Of a stretch of 64,000 bases of DNA, positions 19,152 to 27,421 are shown piece after piece. This DNA is from CAVRAW01 sp963716135. Lineage in GTDB: Bacteria; Planctomycetota; Planctomycetia; Pirellulales; JADZDJ01. Position 1 is the first letter of the stretch; each line of letters opens with the position of its first letter. The stretch covers positions 1,612,001-1,676,000 of the forward strand of contig OY970289.1 in NCBI GenBank assembly GCA_963716135.1, written 5' to 3'. The position numbers were made by a program, and so were the translations under genes. The notes beneath the pieces are model-generated. The model saw only the letters and a program-made list of their open reading frames with translations, ran no database searches and had not been told where the DNA came from.

Positions 19152-20897
19152 TCAGCGAAGTTCGAGTTCGGGGGCGATCTTTTCACGCTCTTCACGCAGC
19201 AGCATTTTGATTTCGCGGGCGTTTTCCATGGCCATCACTTTTTTCGCGATCGCTTCGCACTGCGGAAGCGTCGTGGCGCGGATGATGCGCTTCACTTCCG
19301 GCACGGCGCTGGGGGGCACGCTGAATTGCCGCAATCCCATGCCCAGCAGCAACTGCGTGTAGGTCGTGCTGCTGCTCATGCGGCCGCACAAGTTGCAGGA
19401 AATGCCGCGGCGCTTGGCGGCTTTGATCGTCATGTCGATCAGCCGCAGCACGGCCGGATCACAGGAATTATACAGGCCCGCCACGTCCTTGTTGCCGCGG
19501 TCGACCGCCAGTGCATATTGCACCAGGTCGTTGGTGCCGATCGAGACGAAATCGACCTCTTCGACAAAGCGATCGATCATCAGCACCGCGGCGGGCACCT
19601 CGACCATCATGCCCACAGGCAATTTGCGATTGAACGGGATGTTGTGCTCCTCCAGATCTTCCATCACGTCGGTCAGCACCATCCGCGCCTGACGCAGTTC
19701 CAACAGCGTGGTGATCAACGGGAACATCACGCGCACATCGCCCAAGGCGCTTACGCGGAGGATGGCCCGCAATTGGGTGCGGAACATTGGCAGGTTGCGC
19801 AGCGACATGCGAATGCTGCGCAAGCCGAGCACGGGATTGCGTTCCTCTTCGGGCGTCGGCAATTGGGCCAGCTTGTCGGCCCCGAGGTCCAGAGTGCGGA
19901 TGACCACTGGCTTGTCGCCCATCGCCCGCACGACGTGCGAATAGGCTTCGAAATGCGTTTCTTCGGTGGGTTCGGTTTCCGCCGACAGATACAGAAACTC
20001 GGTGCGATAGAGGCCGATGCCGGTCGCGCCGCGCTCCAGACAATGGTCGACTTCGTGCGGGAATTCGATGTTGCCCCACAGTTCGACCGGGACACCGTCG
20101 GCGGTTTCGGCCGGCAGATCGCGCAGCGATTCCAGCCGCTGGGCCACCGAATGTTCTTGCTCCACTTCGTGGCGGTAGCGGGCGATGGTTTCTTCATCGG
20201 GCTGGAGAATGACGACGCCGTGGCGGCCGTCGATGATCACCATGTCGCCGCCGGAGACATCGGTCAAAAACGGACCGACGCCGACGACCGCGGGAATTTC
20301 CAAGGCCTCGGCCACGATCGCCGTATGGCTGCCGGGGCCGCCCATTTCGGTCACGAAGCCGCGCACGTGCTTGCGGTCGAGGTTCGCCGTTTCGCTGGGC
20401 GTCAGATCGTGGGCCAGCACGATCACCGCCGAGGCGAGGCGCGAAAGCTCTTGCCGCCGGCGGCCCAGCAAATTTCGCAGCACGCGTTTTTCGACGTCGA
20501 TGATGTCGCTCGAGCGTTCCGCCAGACTGCCGCCGGGCAATCCCTGAAACACTTTGGCGTAGCGGCGCAAGGTGCGGCTGACGGCGTATTCCGGAGCAAA
20601 ATGCCGATTGCGAATCATCTCCTCCAATTCGGCGCGCAGCTTCGGATCGTGAAGAATTTGCAGGTGCGCGTCGAAGATGGCGGCGTACTGCTCGCCCAGT
20701 TCCTTGGCGACCGCCTGGCGGTTGTGCTGCACCTCGGCGCCGGCGGCCTGAATGGCCTGATCCAGCCGCTCCATCTCGTCGTCGACCGCGTCGCGCACGA
20801 CGAAGCGCCGCGGGATACGGAATCCTTCGGCGCCCATCACCAAGGCTTCGCTGATGGCGACGCCGGGTGATACGGCAATCCCCTGTAGTCGTTGCAT
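19152..20897 (-). CDS. ptsI: PTS enzyme I (phosphoenolpyruvate-protein phosphotransferase)
   Basis: 581 residues. It takes phosphate from PEP and passes it to HPr. Seen: N-terminal MQRLQGIAVSPGVAISEA, phospho-His in GGPGSHTAIVAEALEIPAVVG, PEP-site motif LYRTEFLYL, metal site VDFVSIGTNDLVQY, and the C-terminal Cys loop. That loop reads LCGRMSSSTTYTQLLLGMGL, where most enzymes have CGE(M/L)AGD, so the usual Glu is Arg. Whether activity is altered is not known. It lies in a run hpf, ptsN-like, HPr, ptsI with no sugar-specific EIIB/C nearby, so a regulatory PTS is likely. Confidence 0.93.
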   Translation of the reverse strand: MQRLQGIAVSPGVAISEALVMGAEGFRIPRRFVVRDAVDDEMERLDQAIQAAGAEVQHNRQAVAKELGEQYAAIFDAHLQILHDPKLRAELEEMIRNRHFAPEYAVSRTLRRYAKVFQGLPGGSLAERSSDIIDVEKRVLRNLLGRRRQELSRLASAVIVLAHDLTPSETANLDRKHVRGFVTEMGGPGSHTAIVAEALEIPAVVGVGPFLTDVSGGDMVIIDGRHGVVILQPDEETIARYRHEVEQEHSVAQRLESLRDLPAETADGVPVELWGNIEFPHEVDHCLERGATGIGLYRTEFLYLSAETEPTEETHFEAYSHVVRAMGDKPVVIRTLDLGADKLAQLPTPEEERNPVLGLRSIRMSLRNLPMFRTQLRAILRVSALGDVRVMFPLITTLLELRQARMVLTDVMEDLEEHNIPFNRKLPVGMMVEVPAAVLMIDRFVEEVDFVSIGTNDLVQYALAVDRGNKDVAGLYNSCDPAVLRLIDMTIKAAKRRGISCNLCGRMSSSTTYTQLLLGMGLRQFSVPPSAVPEVKRIIRATTLPQCEAIAKKVMAMENAREIKMLLREEREKIAPELELR

Positions 20898-21065
20898 GGG
20901 GTCCGTGTTCGGTTTGCTCGGCGGCGCTACGTCGACAAGCAGCGAACTGCTTGCGCCGGGCGTGTGCCGCCGCCGTGAGCCTTTTTGGGCAGAGGGCGGG
21001 GCAACTTCGCGCCGAGTGAGCTAAAGGCCGGCGGTGCGAGAATGTTCGCTAGCGCGCCGGTGGTT

Positions 21066-21374
21066 TCAGCTCGGGTTGGTTTGGTTCTTGTTTTGGTCGG
21101 TTTCCGCAAAATTGGCGGCGAACAATTCGGACAAGGCTTCCAGCGCTGCCAGGGCGTCGGGTCCTTCGGCCTCGATCACCAACTGCGTGCCCTGTTCGGC
21201 GGCCAGCGTCATCAAGTTGAGGATGCTCTTGCCGTCGACGCGGTAATTGTCTTTGACAAATTCAATGTTGGCCTGATATTGCTTCGCCAGTCGGACGATC
21301 AAGTCGGCCGGACGAGCGTGGATGCCCTGCGGGTTGTTTACCACGACTATCCGACTCACCTTCACGTCGCTCAT
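21066..21374 (-). CDS. HPr-family phosphocarrier protein
   Basis: 102 residues. The phospho-His motif NNPQGIHARPADLIVRLA and the regulatory Ser region DGKSILNLMTLAAEQGT are both present, so phosphorylation by enzyme I and perhaps by HPr kinase is possible. The C-terminus has a short polar extension (ETDQNKNQTNPS). It lies between the IIA gene and enzyme I on the same strand, consistent with a phosphorelay EI to HPr to IIA. Confidence 0.93.
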   Translation of the reverse strand: MSDVKVSRIVVVNNPQGIHARPADLIVRLAKQYQANIEFVKDNYRVDGKSILNLMTLAAEQGTQLVIEAEGPDALAALEALSELFAANFAETDQNKNQTNPS

Positions 21375-21424
21375 TTCCTCGTGTTAGCTGTTCTTTCTCT
21401 TCAGGGAATGTTTTGTGCTTATGT

Positions 21425-21901
21425 CTACGTCGCAAACTGATTGTTGTCAGCTTCTTCCAGCAGCAGCTTGACGTCGTTGGCCGATTTGGCTTGCTTCAGG
21501 AATCGGCAGAACGTGTCGTTGCGCAACTGGCGGGAGATGTTTTCCAAGGCCCGCAAGTGATCGCCGGGGCGATCAGGGGGCGAAATCAGCAGAAAAAATA
21601 ATTGTACCTTTTCGCCGTCGAGGCTGTCGAAATCGACCCCTTCGGGGCTGACCGCCACCGTGCCTACCAGGCGGTTGACGCTGGGATGCTTGGTGTGGGG
21701 CACGGCTACGCCGCGGCCGATGCCGGTGCTTCCCAGCTCTTCGCGCTTCATGATCGCGCGAACGATGCTTTCCAATTCGCCGGAGGGAATTTTTCCCGCT
21801 TCCAGCAGCGCCTGGGCCATCTCGCGAATGACCCCTTCCTTGTTATCCGCGTCGAGTTTTGCACGAATCGCCTCGGTACTGACAAAGTCGGCAAACTTCA
21901 T
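21425..21901 (-). CDS. ptsN: PTS EIIA component, nitrogen/fructose type
   Basis: 158 residues from the ATG at 21901 (MKFADFVSTEAI). The EIIA type-2 fold is clear: MKREELGSTGIGRGVAVPHTK with the phospho-His, then VAVSPEGVDFDSLDGEKVQLFFLL and PPDRPGDHLRALENISR. There is no EIIB or EIIC domain, which is normal for the regulatory EIIA-Ntr. It is the expected end of the phosphorelay from the downstream HPr and EI genes. The neighbouring hpf gene matches the classic hpf-ptsN order seen next to rpoN in other bacteria, though rpoN is absent here. Confidence 0.88.
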   Translation of the reverse strand: MKFADFVSTEAIRAKLDADNKEGVIREMAQALLEAGKIPSGELESIVRAIMKREELGSTGIGRGVAVPHTKHPSVNRLVGTVAVSPEGVDFDSLDGEKVQLFFLLISPPDRPGDHLRALENISRQLRNDTFCRFLKQAKSANDVKLLLEEADNNQFAT

Positions 21902-21944
21902 GAAGCTGTTGTCCTTTCTAACCATCGCCCGCCCGAACGGCGGT

Positions 21945-22283
21945 TCATTCACCGGCAGAAGCCCGTTGTTCTCGGGCACCGGTCTTGCGATGGCGGCCTT
22001 GAACTTTCTCTTTGTACTTTCGGATTTGTTGTTCGAGTTTTTGCACGGCACCGTCGATCGAGCGCCAGAGATCTCCGGATTGCTCGGTGGCGACGAAATC
22101 ATGTTTGTGTTCGGCATCGACGCGGATGTCGACTTCCGGCGTCGTTTCGTGCTGCAAATTGATCGTGACCGTGATGGACGTGAGCCGCTCAAAATAGCGC
22201 GACAGGCGCCCCACTTTGGCGGTGATTTTGGCTTGGGTGGCGGCGCTTAAATGGCCATGCCGGGTGGCGATGTTGATCTGCAC
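21945..22283 (-). CDS. hpf: Ribosome hibernation-promoting factor (short form)
   Basis: 112 residues, short-HPF length with no C-terminal dimerisation domain. The family pattern is seen: MQINIATRHGHLSAATQAKI, then KVGRLSRYFERLTSITVTIN, VDIRVDAEHKHDFVATEQSGDL split by the usual two-turn spacing, and the final helix IDGAVQKLEQQIRKYKEK. It binds the 30S decoding area in stationary phase. It is the first gene of the PTS run, 43 bases before ptsN. Confidence 0.92.
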   Translation of the reverse strand: MQINIATRHGHLSAATQAKITAKVGRLSRYFERLTSITVTINLQHETTPEVDIRVDAEHKHDFVATEQSGDLWRSIDGAVQKLEQQIRKYKEKVQGRHRKTGAREQRASAGE

Positions 22284-22426
22284 CGAGCGAACTCCTTCGA
22301 GGGCCTGATTCAGGCCGCTGATTGCGTTCCTATCCGATTAAGCTCGCCATTCTAACGCCCCGATGCCTCGCTTACCAAGGGGTGATTGGGCTACCCGGAA
22401 GTCAGCGATCTAACCGTGGGATAAGA

Positions 22427-22687
22427 CTATTGGGCTTGATTGGATCGCACTTCGTCAAGCCGTTTTCGCAGCTCACGAATCTGAAGCTGCATATGAGTCG
22501 CGGTCGCTCCAACGAAAAAAAAGCACACGGGCAGAAAGGCCAAGAAGATAATATCCACCGTGCCAGTCTCCCCGTGATTTTGAAACGAGAGCCTGAGATT
22601 GAAGGAAATCGTAATCAACGAAAGGATGGCGCAAAATGCCGCCGCCGTCCATGGAGCGAATTTCTGTTTCAATTCGGTTGAGATCAT
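22427..22687 (-). CDS. Small two-helix membrane protein
   Basis: 86 residues. Two hydrophobic stretches are visible: WTAAAFCAILSLITISFNL and DIIFLAFLPVCFFFVGATA. A short charged helix (QIRELRKRLDEVR) follows. No family is recognised. Codon use is slightly less GC-rich than the neighbours. It stands alone between hpf and the DUF6883 gene. Whether it is really translated rests only on the clear membrane pattern. Confidence 0.5.
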   Translation of the reverse strand: MISTELKQKFAPWTAAAFCAILSLITISFNLRLSFQNHGETGTVDIIFLAFLPVCFFFVGATATHMQLQIRELRKRLDEVRSNQAQ

Positions 22688-22886
22688 AACGGCGCCCTCT
22701 ACTTCTTTAGTTTAACTGTTGGACGGCCATATATCGCAATTTGGCCCCGGAACATCAATTATTGAACCACGACGGCACAACGGACACAATGAACGTTTTG
22801 GGTATTGTTAGCCGACAGCCGCCCGCAGTCGTCGCACACGAGGTTTTGCCCAGCGAAACCCGCTTGGTCCAGGACTTGGTGGCCCG

Positions 22887-23234
22887 ATGAAATTGCCCAA
22901 CGCTCAAAACGCCATCGTTGATTTGGAGAAGTTAACTGACTATCTGCTTAATCCAGATCACCCTCGTGGAAAGCACAAGGAGCGAGTTTTGGAGGCGACT
23001 TGCGGCATTACGGCTGCTCATGCGAATTTACTGCAGCGCGAATTAATGGAGGCGGCGAACCATGGGGACGCAATGCCAACCAGAACGGATATTTATGGCC
23101 GCCGCTTCGTGGTAGAATGCAGTGTAGGCGGCCCCACGGGAACGGCCGTGCTAGTGACGGCCTGGATCGTACGTGCGGGTGAGAATTTTCCGCGCTTTGT
23201 AAGCGCAGTACGTGCGCCAATAGACTTGCCATGA
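22887..23234 (+). CDS. DUF6883 domain protein
   Basis: 115 residues matching a small family of unknown function: start MKLPNAQNAIVDLEKLTDY, then LNPDHPRGKHKERVL and a C-terminal strand region TAVLVTAWIVR. Its last four bases overlap the start of the next gene (ATGA), so the two are translationally coupled. Proteins of this family are small and often lie near toxin-immunity or toxin-antitoxin modules; a role of that kind is only inferred. Confidence 0.75.
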   Translation: MKLPNAQNAIVDLEKLTDYLLNPDHPRGKHKERVLEATCGITAAHANLLQRELMEAANHGDAMPTRTDIYGRRFVVECSVGGPTGTAVLVTAWIVRAGENFPRFVSAVRAPIDLP

Positions 23235-23449
23235 ACGAGACGATTGAACTGCACGACGTTGTGGCGCTGACTGATAATCTGCCCGCTGAAGGTTTGGTGC
23301 GTGGACAGGTCGGCACGATCGTCGATAGGTTGTCGCCTGGCGTTTTTGAGGTTGAATTCTCGGACGACCAGGGGAAAACCTACGCCATGCTGCCGCTGAA
23401 GTCCGAACAGTTGATCGTGCTCCACCATGCGCCGATTCGAAGCTCTTAA
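23231..23449 (+). CDS. DUF4926 domain protein
   Basis: 72 residues with the compact beta pattern of DUF4926: IELHDVVALTDNLPAEGLVRGQVGTIV then VFEVEFSDDQGKT. This SH3-like fold appears in many small bacterial proteins of unknown role. It starts inside the stop of the DUF6883 gene, which makes a two-gene unit. Downstream is the convergent VWA gene. Confidence 0.75.
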   Translation: MNETIELHDVVALTDNLPAEGLVRGQVGTIVDRLSPGVFEVEFSDDQGKTYAMLPLKSEQLIVLHHAPIRSS

Positions 23450-23482
23450 GGACCTTTGCATCCGCCGCTGCCGCCTGCCGTC

Positions 23483-25784
23483 TCACACCAGCCCCCAGCG
23501 TTTGCGCAAGTACCATTCGCAAATCAGCAGCCCGACCACCAACAGAAAGAACGGCGAAGTGTCCCAGGGGGTGTACTTGGTTTCGGTCTCCACTTCGCGG
23601 GCCCGCGGTTGATTTTTGATTTCTTGTAGTAGTTCGGGCAATTGCTCGGGGGCCACGACCTTTCCGCCGCTGGCGGCGGTCATCTTGGCCAGGCTGGCCA
23701 TCAGCTCGGGGCGGGCGGCGGCGTTTTCCATTTCCAAATCTTGCTCGAACACGGTGAACCGTGCTTTGGCCTCGCCCAGCGGTGCACCGTCTTTGGTGGC
23801 GGTCACCACGATGGAATAATCGCCCGGTTCGACCACGTCGTGGAGCATGCCAGACATTTCCTGCGATTGGCGAGCCAGCGGAATCGGCCGGCGCGTGCCG
23901 TCGGTGCTCACCAACGCTGCCTCGAATTTGGCGCCGGCAATTGGCTCGCCTTCCGTGTTTTGCGCGCCGCAGGCGAAATCGATCTTGGCCGCCGGCGGAT
24001 AGCGCCGTTGCACCAGGTGCAGCCACACGCTTTGCTCGCTGGACTCTTCTTTCTTCGCCAGCCACAAGACCACTTGCCGCCAGAAGCGTTTGTGTTCCCG
24101 ATCAAATCCTTGCATCCACCACCGCCATGTCGAGTCTCCAGCGAACGCCAGCACGCGGCCGTTGCCCAATTGGCCGGCGACCAGCAGCGGTTTGCCGTCG
24201 GGTGTGACAGCTAGCGGCCTCGCCGCGGGCTTGAGCGATTCAAACTTGTTGGCCCCTTCCAGCGCCGGCAGTTTCGACCAGGCCTGCCGATTCGAATCGC
24301 GAGTCGCCAAACGCATCGGAGGTTCGTAGCCGAAACGTTGATCGGGCACCATGATGATGCCCGTCTTGCCCGGCTGTCCCGGCAGCGGTTCCGGCTTCAG
24401 GTGCAAGTCTTCGCGAATCTTGGCATCGAAATCTTGGCGCGCGTATTTGTCTTCCACGGCCCGCGCCTCCAGCGGCAGCACATCCGCCAGCGGCGTATTC
24501 TGATAACCGCCCGCCCAGAAGCTATGGAAGCCGCCGAGCATGATCAAGCCGGCCCCTTGGTTCACGGCGTCGCGTAGGCGCTCGAGGTCTTCCTTGCGAA
24601 ACGCCGACGAATCCAAATCGCCGATGATGTACACGTTGTATTTTCCCGCGCGGAGTTTATCCGCCAGATCAACCGGCCAATGCTGGCGATCGCGCTTGTC
24701 AAACCAGAGGAAATCGACCTTGATGTCGGGCGACGCGGCCAGCGCCCTTCGGATAAAGCGCTGCTCCACGCGCGGCTCCCCTTCCAAATACAACACGTTC
24801 AGGCCGCCGTCGAGCACGTTGACAAAGGTGCTTAGCTCGTTGTTAGTGGTAATCCGCTCGCCAGGCTGCGGCACGGCGCGCACCACGAGTTTGCGTTCGC
24901 CGGGCGTTTGCGGGATATAGTTCAGCTCGAAACGCAGTTGTTCGCCGTTTTGCTTCGCGCGCACTTCGGTGGAGGCTACCGGCGTAAGCTTGCCGGGCTC
25001 GGTTTCGAACAGCAACTGGATGGGAATCGGCTGATTGACCAGGCCGTTGATGCGCGCCGTGCCGGCCACGCTCAGTTCGTTTTTGATGAATACGGCGGGG
25101 CTGCAGACGAGATCGCTCAGGGCCACGTCGCGCGATTGCGTGGCGGAGCGGTCCTGGCCGAAGGTGACGGTGAACAGTGGCGCCGGCAAATCGTTCAAGC
25201 GGCGCGCAGGAACCTGCGGCTGCATGTCGCGCGGGGCATACGCTTGCTGCGCGCCGTCGGACAGCAACACGACGCCGGCCAACCGCTTGCCCGATTCACG
25301 CCGCAGCACATCTTCGAGCGCCGCGCCGATGGCGGTTTCCTTTCCATCGGCCGATTTGCCTAAATCAAGCTTGCCGCCGGCGAATTCGATCGGCGCGAGT
25401 TCGCGATCGAAATCGTAAACCTTCACCTCGAGATTCTCGCCCATGTTCGACAACAGCGATTGCGATTGATTGACCGTGTCACGCAGCGCGTCCCACCGCG
25501 AACGATCCCCAAAGGCGTCTGCCGTTTGCATGCTCTTCGAGCGATCGGCCAAGACAACCAGCGTGGCCGGCTGCTGGCGAATTTCCGTGTACACGCGCGT
25601 GGCGCGAAAGCGCCGCGATCACCAGCAGAAACACCGCCAGGCGCAAACCGACGAGCGTCCAGCGTCGCGGCGGACGCAGTCGCCGCAAGTCGCGGTTGGT
25701 GAGCAGCATGGCGACCAACAGCGCCGCCGCACACAACACGACGACCCCATAACCCCCCACCGGATTGAAATACCAACCGCTCAT
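23483..25784 (-). CDS. VWA-domain membrane protein, frame broken
   Basis: About 767 residues after joining two frames near 25601-25606. The N-terminus has two membrane helices (GYGVVVLCAAALLVAMLL and LRLAVFLLVIAAL). A von Willebrand A domain with the metal-site start VVLADRSKSM and a following VVLLSDGAQQ comes next. A class-I glutamine-amidotransferase-like region (GAGLIMLGGFHSFWAGGY) is in the middle, and a C-terminal helix PFFLLVVGLLICEWYL ends the protein. It is a typical planctomycete envelope protein with no known substrate. Restoring one CG in a GCGC run gives ALSRATRVYTEI. It is last in the minus-strand cluster that includes the ECF factor and kinase. Confidence 0.85.
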
Positions 25785-25942
25785 TCCTGTATTCTAACAT
25801 CGGACTGCCGCGCGGCACGACGGCAATGAACCGCTGAGTGCGCGGAGGGACGCAGAGAATGGATTTGAATAGGCGTGCAGGAAGAAGGACGGATGCCGGG
25901 CCTCGTCACGTTCCTCTGCGTCCTCTGCGATCTCTGCGGTCA

Positions 25943-26575
25943 TTATTCCGCGTGAAGTTCAGGAAACACGTCCGGCGAAAGATGCTGCTGCTGGAGCATC
26001 GTGCGCAATCGGGCCAGGAAGTCAAATTTTTGGTTGGCGACTTGTTGTTCGGTTAGGTTGAGTTTGACGGCGATATCTTTGTTGGCCCAGCCGCGCACGA
26101 ACAAAAGTTCCGCGCACTGGATTTTCCACCACTCGCCGCGCGAGCGCCAGCGGTCGATTTGCTCGCGGACGGCGGCGGCCAGGGCGGCGGCTTCCAAATC
26201 GCGCCGCTCGCCGCTGCGCAGCATGGTGCTGGCCCGGCGATCCTTGGCCGGCAAATTCCAATCGCCGCTGCTGGAATCGCCCGTCGAAAGCGGAATCGCC
26301 GGCCGCCGCCCTTCGCGGCGCAAATGATCGGTCAGCTTGTGGGCGGCGATCGAAAACAGATAGCTTTCCAGCGATCGGGACGGATCGTAATTCGGCAGGC
26401 TGGTCAGAAAACCGATCAACGATTCCTGCACCACGTCTTCGGCGGCATCGCGGCGCGCTAAGCGGCTTTCCACAAACGCCAGCAGGCGACCTTCGAACCG
26501 GGCGATCAGCTCATTCCAGGCCGCTTCGTTGCCGGCGCGAATCTGCTCGATCAGCAAAGTGTCGGCGCTGGTCAT
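25943..26575 (-). CDS. ECF-type RNA polymerase sigma factor
   Basis: 210 residues. Region 2 is seen in LLAFVESRLARRDAAEDVVQESL and SYLFSIAAHKLTDHLRR; region 4 is seen near ELLFVRGWANKDIAVKLNL. It directs RNA polymerase to stress or envelope promoters. Its start overlaps the stop of the upstream membrane-protein gene by four bases, so the two are coupled. A Ser/Thr kinase lies two genes upstream. ECF factors next to kinases are a known planctomycete theme, and kinase control of this factor is a reasonable guess. Confidence 0.88.
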   Translation of the reverse strand: MTSADTLLIEQIRAGNEAAWNELIARFEGRLLAFVESRLARRDAAEDVVQESLIGFLTSLPNYDPSRSLESYLFSIAAHKLTDHLRREGRRPAIPLSTGDSSSGDWNLPAKDRRASTMLRSGERRDLEAAALAAAVREQIDRWRSRGEWWKIQCAELLFVRGWANKDIAVKLNLTEQQVANQKFDFLARLRTMLQQQHLSPDVFPELHAE

Positions 26576-27417
26576 GCGGCGGCTTCGGCGGACGATTTCG
26601 CTGGAGTCGAAGGGGTTCGCGGTTGGGTGGCTCGCAGGTAGCAGTATAACCCGCCAAGTAACACAATCGCCCCCGCGGCAACACCGCCGAGTTGTTCCAA
26701 TCGGCCCAGCGATAGGAACGACTTATAGCGGCGATCAACTTCATCGCGGAATCGCTTCGTGAACTCCAGCTGTACGTACGCCTCGTCCTTGGCGGGTGAA
26801 ACGTCGCGCTGCCGCACAATGCTCTGCAGAAAATCAGCGTCGATTCCCACCGCGTCGGACGCACCCGGCTGGCGGTACACAATCTCGTCGAGATAACGAT
26901 TCGCGGCGGCCACCATTTTGGCTTCCAGCATCTGGTCGCGCACCGCCGGATCGGCGTACCGCCCCGATGCAACCGCCACGAAATAGTTGTCGCCTTGCTT
27001 CGAGGGTGGTTGGTTGACCCAATCGGGCCGTTTTGCGTGCTCGATGGGGGAAGATGCAGTTGCATCGCCGGAGGAAGATTTGCCAGTCGTCGCCGGCGCC
27101 TCGCTGGCTGCCAGGCTGGAAACACCGCCGGCTTGACCGCCCCGACTCGCCTGCGAAGCGGGTTTTGGCGGCGGCAGCACATTGGGCTCAACCGATATGG
27201 GGACATGCCAGGCATCGAAGTGCTGTGGTTCTTGAGAGGCATTGTTCTGCGGCGTGCGCAGGATATGGGGAAAGCCGACGCTCCACCACAGAATCCACAA
27301 AATCGCGAATACGAAAGCGCCGCCCGTGCGGCGGCCCGGATCAGTATGCGACCAATTCGCGGCAAACGCGAAGCTGCCGACAATCAGTGCGATCAGTAAT
27401 AAGGAACCGATGGCCAT
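26572..27417 (-). CDS. Membrane protein between kinase and ECF sigma factor
   Basis: 281 residues with an unrecognised family. Two N-terminal hydrophobic segments (MAIGSLLLIALIVGSFAFAA; FVFAILWILWWSVGFPHIL), a Pro/Ala/Ser-rich linker, a soluble domain (WVNQPPSKQGDNYFVAVASG) and a C-terminal helix (AAGAIVLLGGLYCYLRA) are visible. It starts 4 bases after the kinase gene ends and overlaps the sigma factor gene, so all three are one unit. By position it could work as an anti-sigma or signal-transmitting partner; the sequence alone does not show this. Confidence 0.7.
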   Translation of the reverse strand: MAIGSLLLIALIVGSFAFAANWSHTDPGRRTGGAFVFAILWILWWSVGFPHILRTPQNNASQEPQHFDAWHVPISVEPNVLPPPKPASQASRGGQAGGVSSLAASEAPATTGKSSSGDATASSPIEHAKRPDWVNQPPSKQGDNYFVAVASGRYADPAVRDQMLEAKMVAAANRYLDEIVYRQPGASDAVGIDADFLQSIVRQRDVSPAKDEAYVQLEFTKRFRDEVDRRYKSFLSLGRLEQLGGVAAGAIVLLGGLYCYLRATQPRTPSTPAKSSAEAAA

Positions 27418-27421
27418 GACG

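Noticed and set aside
18987..20870. Plus-strand open frame of 627 codons opposite enzyme I
   Set aside because: Enzyme I motifs on the minus strand are unambiguous; this frame has none.
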